Shown one piece after another: positions 1 to 12,192 of a DNA stretch of 64,000 bases. Position 1 is the first letter of the stretch; every line of letters begins with the position of its first letter. The stretch is from Brachypterus glaber. Its lineage: Eukaryota; Arthropoda; Insecta; Coleoptera; Kateretidae. The notes beneath the pieces were generated by a model. The model had not been told where the DNA came from, ran no database searches, and saw nothing but the letters and a program-made list of their open reading frames with translations. The translations under genes were made by a program, and so were the position numbers. The DNA lies in assembly GCA_958510825.1 (NCBI GenBank), contig OY294044.1:47766626-47830625 (forward strand), given 5' to 3'.

Positions 1-825
1 TCACCCACTAAAATAAATTAAAAACACAAAATTTCAATTGTAAAATCACTTTCTATATTTATAATATTCATAGAACGGTTTCACAAGTATTATTTTCACA
101 ACAGACACATTTTAACAGAAATTAATCACCAAGCTATAGCTTTTTTAATTTGAAAATATAACCGCAAGCAAAGGCAAGATTCAATTGTTTTTGTAGCGAT
201 TTGATTGGACAGCAATTTGTCATGGATAACTAGATTAGTAATAAGACAGTAAAAAGAAATATTTTTTGCACTTTAAAATTAAGTATATTTTAATAGTTTA
301 TTATAATTAGTAACAATCGAATAAAAAATATTGTATAATACACGGGCAAAAAGTAAATTCCGATTATGTAGGATTATTACTCTTTTTAAGCTCTATAAAA
401 AATGTTATATACAGTTTTTTGCTAGAATATAATGTTTTAAAGATACATAATTTAAAATCAAACAAAACACCTAGTTTGAAATTTGCAAACTAGATGGCTC
501 TAGTGTACAATAGTGCCGATGTTTTGACAGGGTGCTTGCAACGTTTTATCTAGTTAACTACTATATTTGGAATTTGGTTATGTTTGTCTTTCTGTCAGTA
601 TGTTTATTCTGTAATTATCCTACGCTTGTTTCTTACTCATTGATTAAAATTAAATACAACTTGGTTTGTAGACTTAAGTTTATAGGCCTTTGATTGGTTT
701 GCAAATTACAAATTGTAATTATTTTCAAAAGAATATACGAGTTCAACGGCGGCCATATTTAAAAGTTCACAACAATTTTACGAGATGACACTACTGGTAG
801 GGGTTCTACGTACACGCACTGTAAA
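1..825. other. AT-rich DNA without recognisable gene
   Basis: No open frame with protein-like composition, no RNA gene and no clear repeat arms were seen. The stretch is AT-rich with many short A or T runs, like the background of the whole window. Confidence 0.6.
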
Positions 826-1058
826 AAGTAAATTAAATATTCATTTACAAATGGACTGGAAGTTATTATTTTATACAATTGTACTTTAATTTTTGTTATA
901 AACACGCAACATTTTATGTCCGTCCTTAAATATTAAAGTACGTGATTTTAAAATAATAGTGTTTTTAACAAAAATTAAAGTACAGTTGTATAGGTTAATA
1001 ACTTTCGACTTCCTATCCACTTGCAACTGAATATTCAGTTTTATTTTTTTACAGTGCG
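826..1058. mobile_element. Short palindromic MITE, GCACTGTAAAAA ends
   Basis: The left end reads GCACTGTAAAAA and the right end TTTTTTACAGTGC. The arms stay similar for about 100 bp each side of a centre near 940 (for example the shared CTTTAATTTTTGTTA core). It codes for nothing and is a foldback or MITE-type non-autonomous DNA element. The ends resemble those of the 41480-42570 element (CACGGTAAAAA/TTTTTACAGTG), so the two may share a transposase source. Confidence 0.7.
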
Positions 1059-2364
1059 CTTTACCGTATGGACTTTCTAACTATGTTGTTGCTGAACACA
1101 GTTTTCCCTCTAACAGTGTGGCGATATACAAGCTTTTGCTGCCGGATTTCAACATTTTAAACATGGTCACCCGATGGCCAACCTTCCGACGACGCAAATT
1201 GTGTCGGCGAAATGTTGGCCAATGGGCGGCCAACGTACCAGTGTTAAAGAGATCTTTCTATACATGTCCAAGATACCACAAATAAGTTGTTTAATTTTTT
1301 ATTTATTATTACAGCAGTTAAAAACTCGTACTATACTCCTTCCAGTTAAGCAAGATAGTAAGAGAGGCGGCCCGTTTTACACCACAGAGCTCATAAATAG
1401 CATAATTATGCATAAATCGTAGTGTATCAAAAATTTAACAGGTATCGGTACTGTTTGCTTGGAAAGGGCCTATCCAAAGACTCGCATAACAAGCATAGTA
1501 CATAAGAATGCGATGCCAGTATTGGCTTGATGTGTCGTCATGTATCGTGTAATGGTTGTAATGCGAGCCTCTGAATAGGACTTAAGTTGTAATTGTAACC
1601 TAAAAATTTGACGTTTTCCTTGTGTTGAATATAATTTACGTTTGTACAATATGTAGAATATGCTAATTTAGTGTGAGTGTATGTAGAATAAACCAAAAAG
1701 TACCTTTTTCAATGCCATACAAAACAACATTAAGTATAACCATTTTTTATGTAACTTTCTCCTCTTTTATTAGCTTTAACGACCGTCAATCATTGTCATA
1801 GACAAAAAATGTCACAATATTTTATATGTTAAAAGGTGCGAGTTTTTAACCAATGATGTAGCTTAAAAATCGCGGGAATTTTAAACTACTTTCTTGCATA
1901 ATTGGACGGACTATAGTTACACTGAGAATATGAATCAATTAAACTTTTAACTCTAACTATATAAACCAATTTTTCAAAATATATAAAATGAAGGAACGTT
2001 TTTTTTTTCGACAAGCCATTAATGCTATAGTCATAATTTAAAATGTATCAACATTTCATAACTCTATTTACTTTTCATTCATGTTTTATTTCCCTTTTTG
2101 TGGATCGAGGGTTATTTAAGTTTGAATATTAGGGATTTAAATAAAAAAGTTATTATGAAAAATATTAAAGGGGCATTACATTTTTTTACCAAACATGGTT
2201 TATAAACTCTACACCAAGAATTTACCGTATTAGATACTGACAATTTTGTATACTTGGAACCCTTGGCAACAAGTCTTAACGTTCGGTGGTGAAATAAATT
2301 TAACTGTGGACAGCTATGGTTGGTAGTTTAAAAATTAGGTACTAAATTAGTTAGTGATATTTTT
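1059..2364. other. Non-coding DNA with one hairpin and one short MITE
   Basis: No gene is supported. An imperfect hairpin at about 1173-1226 pairs TGGCCAACCTTCCGAC with a TGGCCAACATTTCGCC-like arm; the 82-codon frame across it has no family resemblance. A short palindromic MITE at 1481-1567 is listed separately. The rest is AT-rich. Confidence 0.5.
1481..1567. mobile_element. 87-bp palindromic repeat, CTCGCAT ends
   Basis: It begins CTCGCATAACAAGCAT and ends in the approximate inverse, ATGGTTGTAATGCGAG. A related copy lies at about 57190-57290 and shares TTGGCTTGATGTG followed by CGTCAT. Two dispersed, internally palindromic copies indicate a tiny MITE family. No coding capacity. Confidence 0.55.
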
Positions 2365-3197
2365 AGTAGGGGAGAGAGGGGCGGATGTGTAAGTGAGAAA
2401 AATTTTATACGAAACAAAGGGTTAATAATATGTAATAAAAACCAGACCTAAAAAAATATTCCAAAATATGTATTAAGAGCATTAAAAAAAAGGTACATTC
2501 TTCCACAACTACCCCAAGTGTGTATGCATGTGGACACATCAATGGGTATTGTTTATACAAATAATAGTTACAGTTGTAACGAACACAAAACTTTTATAAA
2601 CTATTATCTGAAGCTAAACTATAATTATAGAAAGCTATTAATGTATGTAAGTTGTTATAATATAACTTATATAAAGTTATAGCTATACTTCTTTAGACAG
2701 ATAGAAAATTCAATTATTGCAGAAGTTCTAGCTGTCCCTTTTAACTTCAATGGTTTGGATAACTTTAAAATTACATCTCTTCCTAATAATACTTTTGTCG
2801 CTTGTAGTGGGAAATGAAAATGTCCACAAAAAAAGGATGCTTTCCACATGTGCCCCATCTTAAAATTTTAGGTTAAGTGGCCCATTAAACTAAAAATATA
2901 AATTTTATAGCAAAATTAATATTATTAATTAATAATATTATATAATTTGTTAAGATTTGCATTCTACTTAATTGAATAAATCAAATTACCAAAACCGAAA
3001 AATTTACTTTAGCACGTAGTAAACAACCAATAAGTTATTGACAATACAAATTTGAACTAACAAGAATTAACACTGCATCAGGTATATACGCATGACATCT
3101 ATGATATTTATTTCAAACGTATAAACCTTGAAATAACAGAGGAAATTAAAATGTCCACATGCACCCACTGTCCACATGAGCCCCTCCCTCCCCTACT
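2365..3197. mobile_element. MITE with AGTAGGGGAGAGAGGGGC terminal repeats
   Basis: The left end reads AGTAGGGGAGAGAGGGGC. The right end, read in reverse, gives AGTAGGGGAGGGAGGGGC and continues with a matching ATGTG. Internally, CCACATG-type words recur on both sides. The end motif AGTAGGGG is shared with the element at 34681-35596. No transposase frame is present, so this is a non-autonomous DNA element. Confidence 0.65.
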
Positions 3198-3687
3198 CAT
3201 TGTATTGTGCTTTTGATTTTTTTGTATTTAAATTGGGTTGACTGTCATTTTACGTCTTACAAATAATTATAAACAATGGTTTTCAAAAACTAAAAGCTTC
3301 TTTAAAATTATATTCAAAGTGAGTTCTTTGATTCATAATGTACTAGATATTAAAATAAAATTTTACCTGAAATTATTCCAACTTTCCGAAAAAAATTCTG
3401 CCACATCGTTAGTCCGACATGCTAAGAATAAGTTTTTCAATATTAATTATTACTATTAATTTGCAAGGTAACTAGCGCTTAGTATATTTTGACCCTAATA
3501 AATAGAACTTCACCTAAACTTGCTGAATCTACAACTCGGCTTTAACTAGAAAGCATTATTAACCATAATTACTTGTTCCATTTCAATCAATATCAAATTA
3601 GTGCTGTTCAGTTTATTAAATATCCGACTTATGATGAAACCAGATGACGGTTGATTGCTATTCCGCTTAAAATTACGGGATTGTATT

Positions 3688-3959
3688 ATATAGTTTAGTT
3701 TAGTTAGTTTAGTTTATTTTTAAAAAGTCTTTCTCGGACCACCTAATATGTGGTATTTTATACGATATTCGACTAACAATAATACAATAATTTAGAATAG
3801 ATACTCTTCGCTATTAAGAGCTACTCTTCTCCATCGTAAAACAAATCACCAAAAAATTTTAATACATAAATTTCGACACCATCAGCTTTGCCATCTTTCT
3901 CCAATCCTGCAGCCTTCTTACATCCCTCCATATCACCAAATATTCTTATAGGACGTCCA
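3688..3959 (-). pseudogene. Coding-like 3' fragment with a TAAAC-repeat tail
   Basis: On the minus strand a frame is open from about 3959 to a TAG stop at 3821-3823. It has ordinary protein-like composition, including an EGCKKAAGLEKDGKADG segment and a GDLFYDGEE end, unlike the AT-biased shadow frames around it. About 100 bp after the stop the strand runs into a TAAAC/TAAC microsatellite (3688-3720), like the simple-repeat tail of a LINE or of retrotransposed sequence. I do not recognise the protein. It may be the last codons of a LINE ORF or a retrocopied host exon. The upstream side meets a repeat containing CTTTATGGACG, which also occurs near 7955 and 46375. Confidence 0.3.
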
Positions 3960-4170
3960 TAAAGTACCTATGTTATACTTTTCTGGTCATTTAGACCACA
4001 CCCCTCCCTCCTGTCACAAAGTTTCACACCAAAACTGACCCCCTCCCGCCTATTTCACTCCAAATTAAATTTTTATGGGGACATGGGAGTCATGGCCCTG
4101 TTCACTTATTCTAAACTTGTTAACAATATCATTTATAAAGGTTTTAAGTAAACACTATAGTGTTTTTATA

Positions 4171-4887
4171 CAGAGCGGTCCAAAAAAGAGGGGGGAGCTC
4201 TTAACTTTTGAATGAGTTGAGATATAGACTTCAAATTTAGAACTCTTAAATAAGAGAACTTAAACTATCTTTTAGCATACTTCTGATACTGTCAGCTCTT
4301 AAAATGCTGGTAGGGGGGGCATAAGGGATATTTTTTTAAAGGGAAGAGGGTGGTGTGATACATAATTTTAAAGCAAATAAAATTCTCTATTGGACTGAAT
4401 ATTTTTTTATTTTTTAAACATTTTTTTTAAGGTTTTAATTTTTTAACTTTTTGTGCTAAATGCGATTTTTTAAGTTTTTTTTTGTAAATTTTTATTTGTA
4501 TCAATTAAAATTAGTTAAATGGTATAATTTACGTTTTTTCATCATGAAATTAGTGATTTTTAAAAAACTGTTTGATTTTTTTAGAGAAATTTAGACAAAA
4601 ATACCCATTTTCAACCCTATTTAAACCCAAAAAAAAATTAAAAAAATTAAAAAATATATAGTTAAATGGACAATTTCATAAGCTTTAAAAATATGTATCA
4701 CATGACCCCCCTTTCTATTTAAAAAACTGTCTCCCCATACCCCCCTGTCCACATTTTAAGAGCTAAAATTATCAAATATATGCTAGAAGACAGTTTAACT
4801 TGTCTTATTTAATAGTTCTAAATTTGAAGTCGATATCTCAACTTGTCCAAAAGTTAAGAGGGGGGGATTGACTTTTGGACCGCTCTG
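4171..4887. mobile_element. 717-bp palindromic TA-MITE (CAGAGCGGTCC ends)
   Basis: The ends are CAGAGCGGTCCAAAA and TTTTGGACCGCTCTG, flanked by TA on both sides (4169-4170 and 4888-4889), as expected for Tc1/mariner-type insertion. The arms pair almost throughout: AACTTTTGRAYGAGTTGAGATA-like words, AAATTTAGAACT and GTGTGATACATAATTTTAAAG each recur inverted, with the centre near 4530. No ORF. A half copy lies at about 5411-5665. Confidence 0.8.
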
Positions 4888-5235
4888 TATAACTATTTGT
4901 AGCTCGAAGATTTGGGTAATCCTAGAAATAAAAAGTTTTACCACATGTAATTGGTAAATCCTAGGTTTAACACGTCAATCCTAGGATTAAATAAACCAGA
5001 AATAACTAAACTTCGAGCTTTTACTGTAACATATAATATATACCTATAGGGGGACGTCCATATGTTCTAATGTTCTTTATTAATTCCAAAAAGATGTATA
5101 TATATACATATAGGAAATTGTCAATTTTAAATAATAAATAAATGAGTATAAACAAATAACGCATGTCACGTTTTTTTTTTTTGCAATTTTTTTAGACCTC
5201 CCCCTCCACCCTTCGTCACCTCTTATTAAACATTA

Positions 5236-7829
5236 GGGTGGGCCGAAAAATTTAAATCTGGAATTTAAAAACGCAATACCCGACAAAATATCCCTTCTTA
5301 TATGCCTAAGGTGTGTGCAAAAGCAGAATCAGATTAAAGGTCATCTTGAGCCCTCTACAAATCCTTTAATATTAATAAAATATCGTATTTCTTCACATTT
5401 GTAATGTATACACAGCGTGTCAAAAGTCCGCCTTCCCCCCTTTAACTTTTGAAAGGCTTAAGATATCAACTTGAAATTTGGAACACATAAATAACATAAT
5501 CCATATATTTTTTTGATGTATATTTGGTATGCTTACGGGGCACGATGGAGACAGGGGAAAATGGGGGGAAATTTTTTTAAACAGAAAGGTGGGTCGTGTG
5601 ATACATCATTTTAAAGCTTATAAAATTCTCTATTTACCCACATATTTTTTTATTTTTTCGGAACAATTTTTGGGATTATTCGGGTAAGAATTAAATCACG
5701 TGAAATTATGCCTCACTTCCATCACCAATTAGAATATAGAGTGGCTTAAAATATGGCCTATGATTTTTGTAAATGTTATTTCCGTTGTAAAACTTTTTGT
5801 TTTTGCAATAAAACAGTTTTTGCATTTTGCTTATCAAGTTTTCTTGTTTTTATTTTTTTTAACATTTTTCAACATTTTTCCTAAAAGTTACAAAATGTAC
5901 ACCTTTGTAGAGGGCACAAAAATTGAAAAAATAAATAAAATAAAATACAAGCTTTTTTTCTCTTTGCAAGACGCATCTTCCCTCCCCCCCCCCCATTGGA
6001 TTTTCAAATTGAAAAAAAATTAAACACCTATATCACGGTGCGGTGGTGCGACAGTTTAAATCAACTTCAAATTACCCCATTTATGTTTCTATACGTCGAT
6101 TCTATGATACTTTAGGATGATTTTAACCAAAAATAAAAAAAAATCTATCGAGCACATTTTTTTTATTAAACAAAAACCCCGTATGTTGGACACTTACCTT
6201 GTATATGACTTTTCACTAAATATGTACTCAAATTATTATTATTTTTTTGTTTCGTTTTGTTTAATATACGTGAACTGCAAAATAATCGTCATAAAAAAAT
6301 AAAATTTATAATAAAAAACCCCTTATACTGGATGACACAAGAAGTATTGCCTACGAATTATCTCCGTAACTATAAAAGATAACTTTTTGAAATTTACAGA
6401 ACTTGTATGAACCGTAAATACCCCCATTTTAGCATGATCATTATAAAAATATCACTTCCGGTCTAAGCGGAAGTGATACCAACTTTGATTTTTAAATGGA
6501 ACCCTTTACATCTGCTTACATAATTAGATTCGTATTTAAATTCTATTTTCATTCTCAATATTTGTGTCGCCACAGGAGACATTTTACATAAAAACAACAT
6601 GGCGGTCCTATGACTTCCATATTGGAATATTTCTCAAACTTTTCATTTCAAATCTTTTAATAGTAGGCTAAAAATTTACTGTTTATCTGAAACTGATTGT
6701 CTTTTGTTTTTATGAAAATGGCGTTATGTTAATTTTTTTTAATCATCCACTTTAACGCCATTTTGTGCTAATTTTTTAAATGAATCGACCTATTATTGAT
6801 TTCACTAGATCAAAAACTCAGGTATACTCAAGAAAAACGTAGAAATACTCTAATAGCGTTGGCCCTTTTCGGGGAAAATGTCCATATTCCCTTGGGATTT
6901 AATAAGCTCCCAACGGAATATGGCCATTTTCCCAAACAATTTCCAACCCTATCAGGGTGTTTGTACTTTTTTCTTGTACAGTATACCTGAGTTTTTAATT
7001 TAGCGAAATCAAAAAAAGGTCGTTTCCTTTAAAAAAATTAGCACAAAATGGCGTTTAAGTTGATGATTTGAAAAATAAAAATTCAAAATAGCGCCATATC
7101 CATAAAAACAAAAGGAAATCAGTTTCAGATCAACAGTAAATTTTTAGCCTACTATTAAAAGATTTAAAATGTTAAGTTTCAGAAATATTCCAATATGGAC
7201 GTCATCGGACCGCCATGTTGTGTTTATGAAAAATGGATCCTGTGGCGCCATCTTTAAGGCAAATATCGACTTGTGATATGTTAATAAAAAGATAATTTAA
7301 ATACATTTATAGATAATGTAAGCAAATATATAGGGTTACATTTAAATATGAAAAGTTGGTATCACTTCCGCTAAGACAGGAAATGATTTTTTTATAATGA
7401 CCATGACAAAATGGGGGTATTTACGGTTCATACAAGCTCTGTAAATTTCAAAAAGTTATCTGTTATCTTTTATAGTTACGGAGATAATTCGTAGGCAATA
7501 CTTCTTGTATCATCCGTTATAAGGGGTTTTTTATTATTAATTATTTTTTTTGGAAAATTATTTTGCAGTTCACGTATATTGAACAAAATAAAACAAAAAA
7601 AATAATAATAGTTTGAATAAATATTTAGTGAATAGTCAAATACAAGGTAAGTGTCCAACATACGGGGTTTTTGCTTAATAAAAAAAAATGTGCTCGATAG
7701 ACTTTTTTTATTTTTGGTTAAAATCATACTAACGTCTCATAGAATCGTCGTATAGAAACAGAAATGGGGTAATTTGAAGTTGATTTAAACCGTCGCACCA
7801 CCGCACCGTGATATAGGAACGGCCCACCC
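5236..7829. mobile_element. 2.6-kb palindromic element (GGGTGGGCCG ends)
   Basis: The left terminus GGGTGGGCCG and right terminus CGGCCCACCC are each flanked by TA. The arms match for over 700 bp, from the TATATCACGGTGCGG block (about 6030) against CCGCACCGTGATATA (about 7800) inwards to a centre near 6890. Matching landmarks include AAAACCCCGTATGTTGGACA, GTATCACTTCCG and GGCGCC/AACATGGCGG words. The left arm carries about 780 bp of extra DNA after the terminus, including part of another MITE. The 61- to 83-codon frames in the arms are mirror images of one repeat, not genes. Confidence 0.75.
5411..5665. mobile_element. Half copy of the 4171-4887 MITE family
   Basis: It starts after a TA with CACAGCGTGTCAAAAGTCC and runs in parallel with the left arm of the 4171-4887 element (AACTTTTGAA, AAATTTGGAACA, GTGTGATACATCATTTTAAAG, AAAATTCTCTATT). 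The mirror-image right half is missing. It sits inside the left arm of the larger palindrome, which accounts for part of that arm's extra length. Confidence 0.6.
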
Positions 7830-7849
7830 TATTAAACATATCTTATTTT

Positions 7850-8470
7850 GGAAAAAAAAAAGTGAAATCACACTGCTCTTGACCCCCCCCCTCCCCTTGT
7901 TACAAAGTGTCACAACCTTCTGGACCCCCCTCCCCCATAGGCGTGACATACTTTATGGACGTCCCCTAGTCTGAAAAATCCCTGCCTCTCTGTAATCTGG
8001 GTGGACATATTTTCTCAAAATTTTCAATTTTGCATTTATTATGTATCAATGGCATAACTATATAAGAAAAAGTTTTACCCACTTAGAAGTTACTTTAAAT
8101 AATTTCGCGAAAGAATTACAGCAGTGTTTTAATTAAAACTCTGATTTAACTTGTTCTAAATTTTAAATCTTTTAATTTAAAAATGAAAAAGAATTAATTT
8201 GATATTTCAATATAAGGTGGTCGGAAAACATAGTCTTTGTTATGCTGGTTTTGCTGCTAAATTAAAGCCTTTTCTTAATAAAATAATAAGATTTAATACC
8301 TGACTTGAAACGTATTCTAAGGTAGGTTAGCCAATTAGGGAACGTTCAAGTATTACGTAACGCAAATTTGGCCATTTTTGGAAACCCATCCCCCCCATGT
8401 AACGCGGCGTAACATTTTCAAAACCGCCCACCCCCCTCCCATTTGTTACGTATCATTTTTTTACAAAAAG
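7850..8470. repeat. Fragments of two C-rich dispersed repeat families
   Basis: At about 7880-7970 a C-rich strand ends in GGCGTGACATACTTTATGGACG; the same core recurs at about 46310-46385 and, inverted and shortened, near 3953-3970. At 8338-8460, GGGAACGTTCAAGTATTACG begins a C-rich block that shares its start with the complete palindrome at 46758-46986. Both look like MITE pieces. No gene is seen. Confidence 0.5.
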
Positions 8471-9217
8471 TAAATAAATTAAAAGGAAATTTTGCTTTAT
8501 GGTTTAAACCGGCTTTTAACCGGTTATTGCTTCCGTGTTTTAACCAAAAAACCGGTCTGAGGCAATTTCCATAACCGATTAACCGAAAAACGGTTGTTGT
8601 CTATGGTTTTCCATCTTAATTTTTTTGTATTTAGAGGATTTAGTAAGTTAGGCCTAGATCATTGTTAAAAACGTGATCCAATAAACATTTTATAAGTTTT
8701 TTAAGTGTTTCGTAATATTTTTACATCCAGACTCCCAAGTAAGTGTTGGATCTAGTATGACACCTAAAAATTTACACTTTTAATATTTGTAAAATTGGTT
8801 TTTCAATGTTACAAAACGTTGTGGTTAAAAACTCAAGCCATTCGCATCAAATAAAATTCTTAGTTTTGGGGATCTGTATAAAACCTTTTAGGATTGTCAC
8901 TACCTACCTTCTAAAATAAAATTCCCTGGGTATATTTTCTTATATACAGTGGTAATTAAATCTTGACCGATACTTTTCCAGTGTTAACAAGGGAGACTCA
9001 GCTTGTGTCAGTCCAACGAGGCCCTAGGGAGTCCTAACGCAGGTAGCAGACCCCTACTTTCGAATTATCAACGATACTTTACGTACCTGGGGAATATAGA
9101 AAGTTATAGTTGGCATTAATAAAATATTTGTTACCACCACGACTATTACGCCAAACATTTAGTTTGCTACATTTTGCACATATTGTTAAACACTCTGTGC
9201 AGTTCTAAGGACGCGGT
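8471..9217. other. Non-coding DNA, ACCGGTT-rich patch
   Basis: Between 8500 and 8600 the words AAACCGG, AACCGGTT and AACCG recur in both orientations. The following CTATGGTTTTCCATCT also occurs at about 54610, so this is part of a dispersed repeat. The remainder shows no gene. Confidence 0.45.
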
Positions 9218-9394
9218 GCTTTTTCCGGGGTATTTTTTGTTTTTTTGGAAACCCTGAAATTCCTTTACCATTGGATAGTACCGTTCATTTATATAATTTT
9301 CAGCAAAAATTTAAAAAATCTACCGAGCGCTTAGTTTTTTATTAAAAAAAAAATGCTAAACGAGCTGCGAAGATTAAAACAAGCCGTAAACATA

Positions 9395-12011
9395 CACGGT
9401 GTATATGAAATAGCGTAGGAAATTTTAACAGGTGATACATGATAAAATATGACAAAAAGTTCCTATAAATATATGTCTAAAAATGCGTCATAAGGGAGCT
9501 ACGCCCCTTCACGGTTCACCTGGGCGATTTTAAATAAAAATTTCGTGGACCCCTACATTTTTTGGACTAAAACATACCTGATGACATAAGAAATCAATTT
9601 TCATTTGAAAGAAAATCGTAAAAGATACACTTTTATAGAAAGATAAAAAAACGTTTTTTTGAGTAATAGGGTGTGTCAAAAAAATCCGATTTGCGAAATC
9701 GAAAACGCTCTCTGGCTCAAAAGTTGCTCCTTAGTAAAAAACTGTGGCAACTCAAAAATGAGCCAAATCGATTAGTGTTTAGAGGTAGCTCAAAGCACTC
9801 AAACTTTAAAAAATATCGGTACCTGTTTTTCGGATAAAAAGTGATTGTATATAAAATTAAGGAAATTTTGGAGGGTTTCTTTGGTAATATTTAGAAACAA
9901 TACTAATTGTGAGAAAACTAAAAAAATCGCCAATTATTTGAAGATTTTGCGAAAATTTATTGAAAATGGGTATATTTAAAAGGACATAACTTCCTTAGGA
10001 ATGATTTTTTGACCAAGGTGCATATAAACTTTTTCTATGTTTTTAATGTTTAATAACCACTCATTACTAAAATATTTTTTTTTTGCTTTATATTTTTTAA
10101 TTTTTTTATTTTTGGTTCTTCATGCGTAAAAATCTACTTTTAAATACATTTATCTTTAAAACGGTCAAACATGCGATGTTAAACCACAGAAACCTTTTTG
10201 TGTATTTTTACATAAAAAAGTATTCCAACCAAAAAATCAAAAAAAAAGTACACCGAAAAAAGTTTTAGGCAAAAAACAGAAAATCCACCCGGTTTCTAAT
10301 CGAAATTAATTTTTTTTACTCAACTTGAGGAAAAAAAATATGTTTTCTGTATAGTCATGTAGGTTAACATGTATATATGCTTATATACTAATATATAATT
10401 TTGCAGATTTTTTACTTAAAACTATTTTTTATGCACTTTTAAAAACTTGCAAAAATAAAATTTTCGCGAAATCTTCAAATAATTGGCAATTTTTTCATGT
10501 TCTAACTTAAGGGGAGGGGGGGATATAATTGTTTTAGTTCTTACATTTAGTATTGTTTCTAAATATTACCAAAGAAACCCTCCAAAATTTCCTCAATTTT
10601 TATCGGTATCAGTTTTTATCCGAAAAACAGGTACAGATTTTTTTTTAAGTTTGAGTCCTTTAAGCTACCTCTAAACATTTATCGATTTGGCTCATTTTTG
10701 AGTGGCCACTGTTTTTACTAAGGAGTAACTTTTAAGACAAAGATCGTTTTTGATTTTGAAAATCGCGATTTTTTGATACACCTTATTACTCAAAAAAACG
10801 TTTTTTTATCTGTCTAAAAAAGTGTATCTTTTACGATTTTCTTTCAAATGGGAATTGATTTCTTATGTCATCAGTTATGTTTTAGTCCAAAAAATGTAGG
10901 GGTCCACGAAATTTTTATTTAAAATCGCCCAGGTGAACCGTGCCTTTGAGAGTGGCTAAAAAAATCGGTTTTTATTTAATAACTCAGGAACCCTTTGAGA
11001 TATATCAACGAGGTTTTGCAGGTCAACTAATCCTACCAAGGCCCGTTTTTATGTGTTATTTTCATGTACTTATTTCAACCAGGGGTGTGCGAAATGGGGG
11101 GGGGCTTATCAGTTTTTTGTCCCAAACTTTTTTCTGTGTAACTTTTTTGCAATTTTATTTTTGAAATATGATTCCTCAGGTCAAAATACATAAAAAAGGT
11201 ACTGTTTTTGTAATACTGTAGGATTAACCGTTTTCGAGAAAAATTCATTTGAAGGTGAAATTCCACGGTTCGAGGACGAAAAATTAAATACTAAAATGTT
11301 TAAAACCAAAATTTTAATGATGCAGGGCGAATGTACATTAAAAACTAAGAAAAAAACCTCATATACAGGTACTTCCAAAAATCAATCCTAATGGAGCTAT
11401 GGTCTCCTAAATATGCACCATTTTTAAAAGGCTATTTTTAAAGGGTAGCTTTAAAAGCGCTTTTTCGACCTACATGTATGGAAACTTTTTTTCTTAGTTT
11501 TCGATGTAGAATAACATTGCATCATTAAATATTTGGTTTTCGACATTTTAGTATTTAATTTTTCGTCCTCGAAACGAAAAATTTCACCTTCAAATGAACT
11601 TTTCTCGAAAACGGTTAATCCTACAGTATTACAACAAGAATACCTTTTTTATGTATTTTGACCTGAGAAATCATATTTCAAAAAAAAAATGCAAAAAAGT
11701 TACACAGAAAAAAGTTTGGGACAAAAAACTGATAAGGCCCCCCCGTTTCGCACACCCCTGGTTTAAATAAGTACGTGAAAATGACATACAAAGATGGGCC
11801 TTATTAGGATTAATTCACGTGCATAACCTCGTTAATATATCTCAAAGGGTTCCTGAGTTATTAAATAAAAACCGATTTTTTTAGCCACTTTTAAAGGGGC
11901 GTAGCTCCCTTATGACGCATTTTTAGACATATGTTTGTAGGAACTTTTTGTCATATTTTATCATGTAGAATCACCTGTTAAAATTTCCTACGCTATTTCA
12001 AATACATCGTG
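9395..12011. mobile_element. Middle palindromic TA element, interrupted
   Basis: The ends are CACGGTGTATATGAAATAG and CTATTTCAAATACATCGTG, each flanked by TA (9393-9394, 12012-12013). Without the insertion at 9510-10942 it measures about 1.18 kb and is a sister of the uninterrupted 1164-bp copy at 50330-51493. The long arms contain GCGTCATAAGGGAGCTACGC, GGGGTGTGCGAAA and TTAATCCTACAGTATTACAA. The 62- to 74-codon frames in the arms recur in each copy because the DNA is repeated; no transposase is present. Confidence 0.8.
9510..10942. mobile_element. Inner 1433-bp palindromic element, CCTT duplication
   Basis: It begins CACGGTTCACCTGGGCGATT and ends with the inverse, AATCGCCCAGGTGAACCGTG. It is flanked by CCTT at 9506-9509 and 10943-10946. 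The sister element at 50330-51493 shows the unoccupied site, ACGCCCCTTTGAAATTGGC at about 50449, with one CCTT. The arms pair across a centre near 10230. No protein-like frame is seen. A 4-bp duplication differs from the TA class of its host element, so a different transposase type is implied. Confidence 0.82.
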
Positions 12012-12192
12012 TATGTTTACGGCTTGTTTTAATCTTCGCAGCTCGTTTAGCATTTTTTTTTAATAAAAAACGAAGCGCTCGGTAGATTTTTTTAATTTTT
12101 GCTGAAAATCATATAAATGAACGGTACTATCCAATGGTAAAGGAATTTCAGGGTTTCTAAAAAAAAAAACAAAAAATACCCCCAAAAAAGCG

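Larger units (their letters stand above)
9218..12192. mobile_element. Outer palindrome of a three-level nest
   Basis: The outer arms are about 9218-9392 and 12014-12192. They share GGTATTTTTTGTTTTTTTGG, CCATTGGATAGTACCGTTCA, ATCTACCGAGCGCTT and AAGCCGTAAACA in inverted order. Removing the middle element with one TA copy rejoins the arms at GTAAACATATGTTTAC, a perfect 16-bp palindrome, so the insertion hit the exact centre of a roughly 360-bp foldback element. The outer ends are set only to within a few bases. Confidence 0.75.

Noticed and set aside
10940..11378. Repeated 62- to 74-codon frames (also at 50571-51258 and 41188-41433)
   Set aside because: They lie in mirror-image arms of one palindromic MITE family, appear on either strand and have AT-driven composition; recurrence comes from the DNA repeat, not from a protein.
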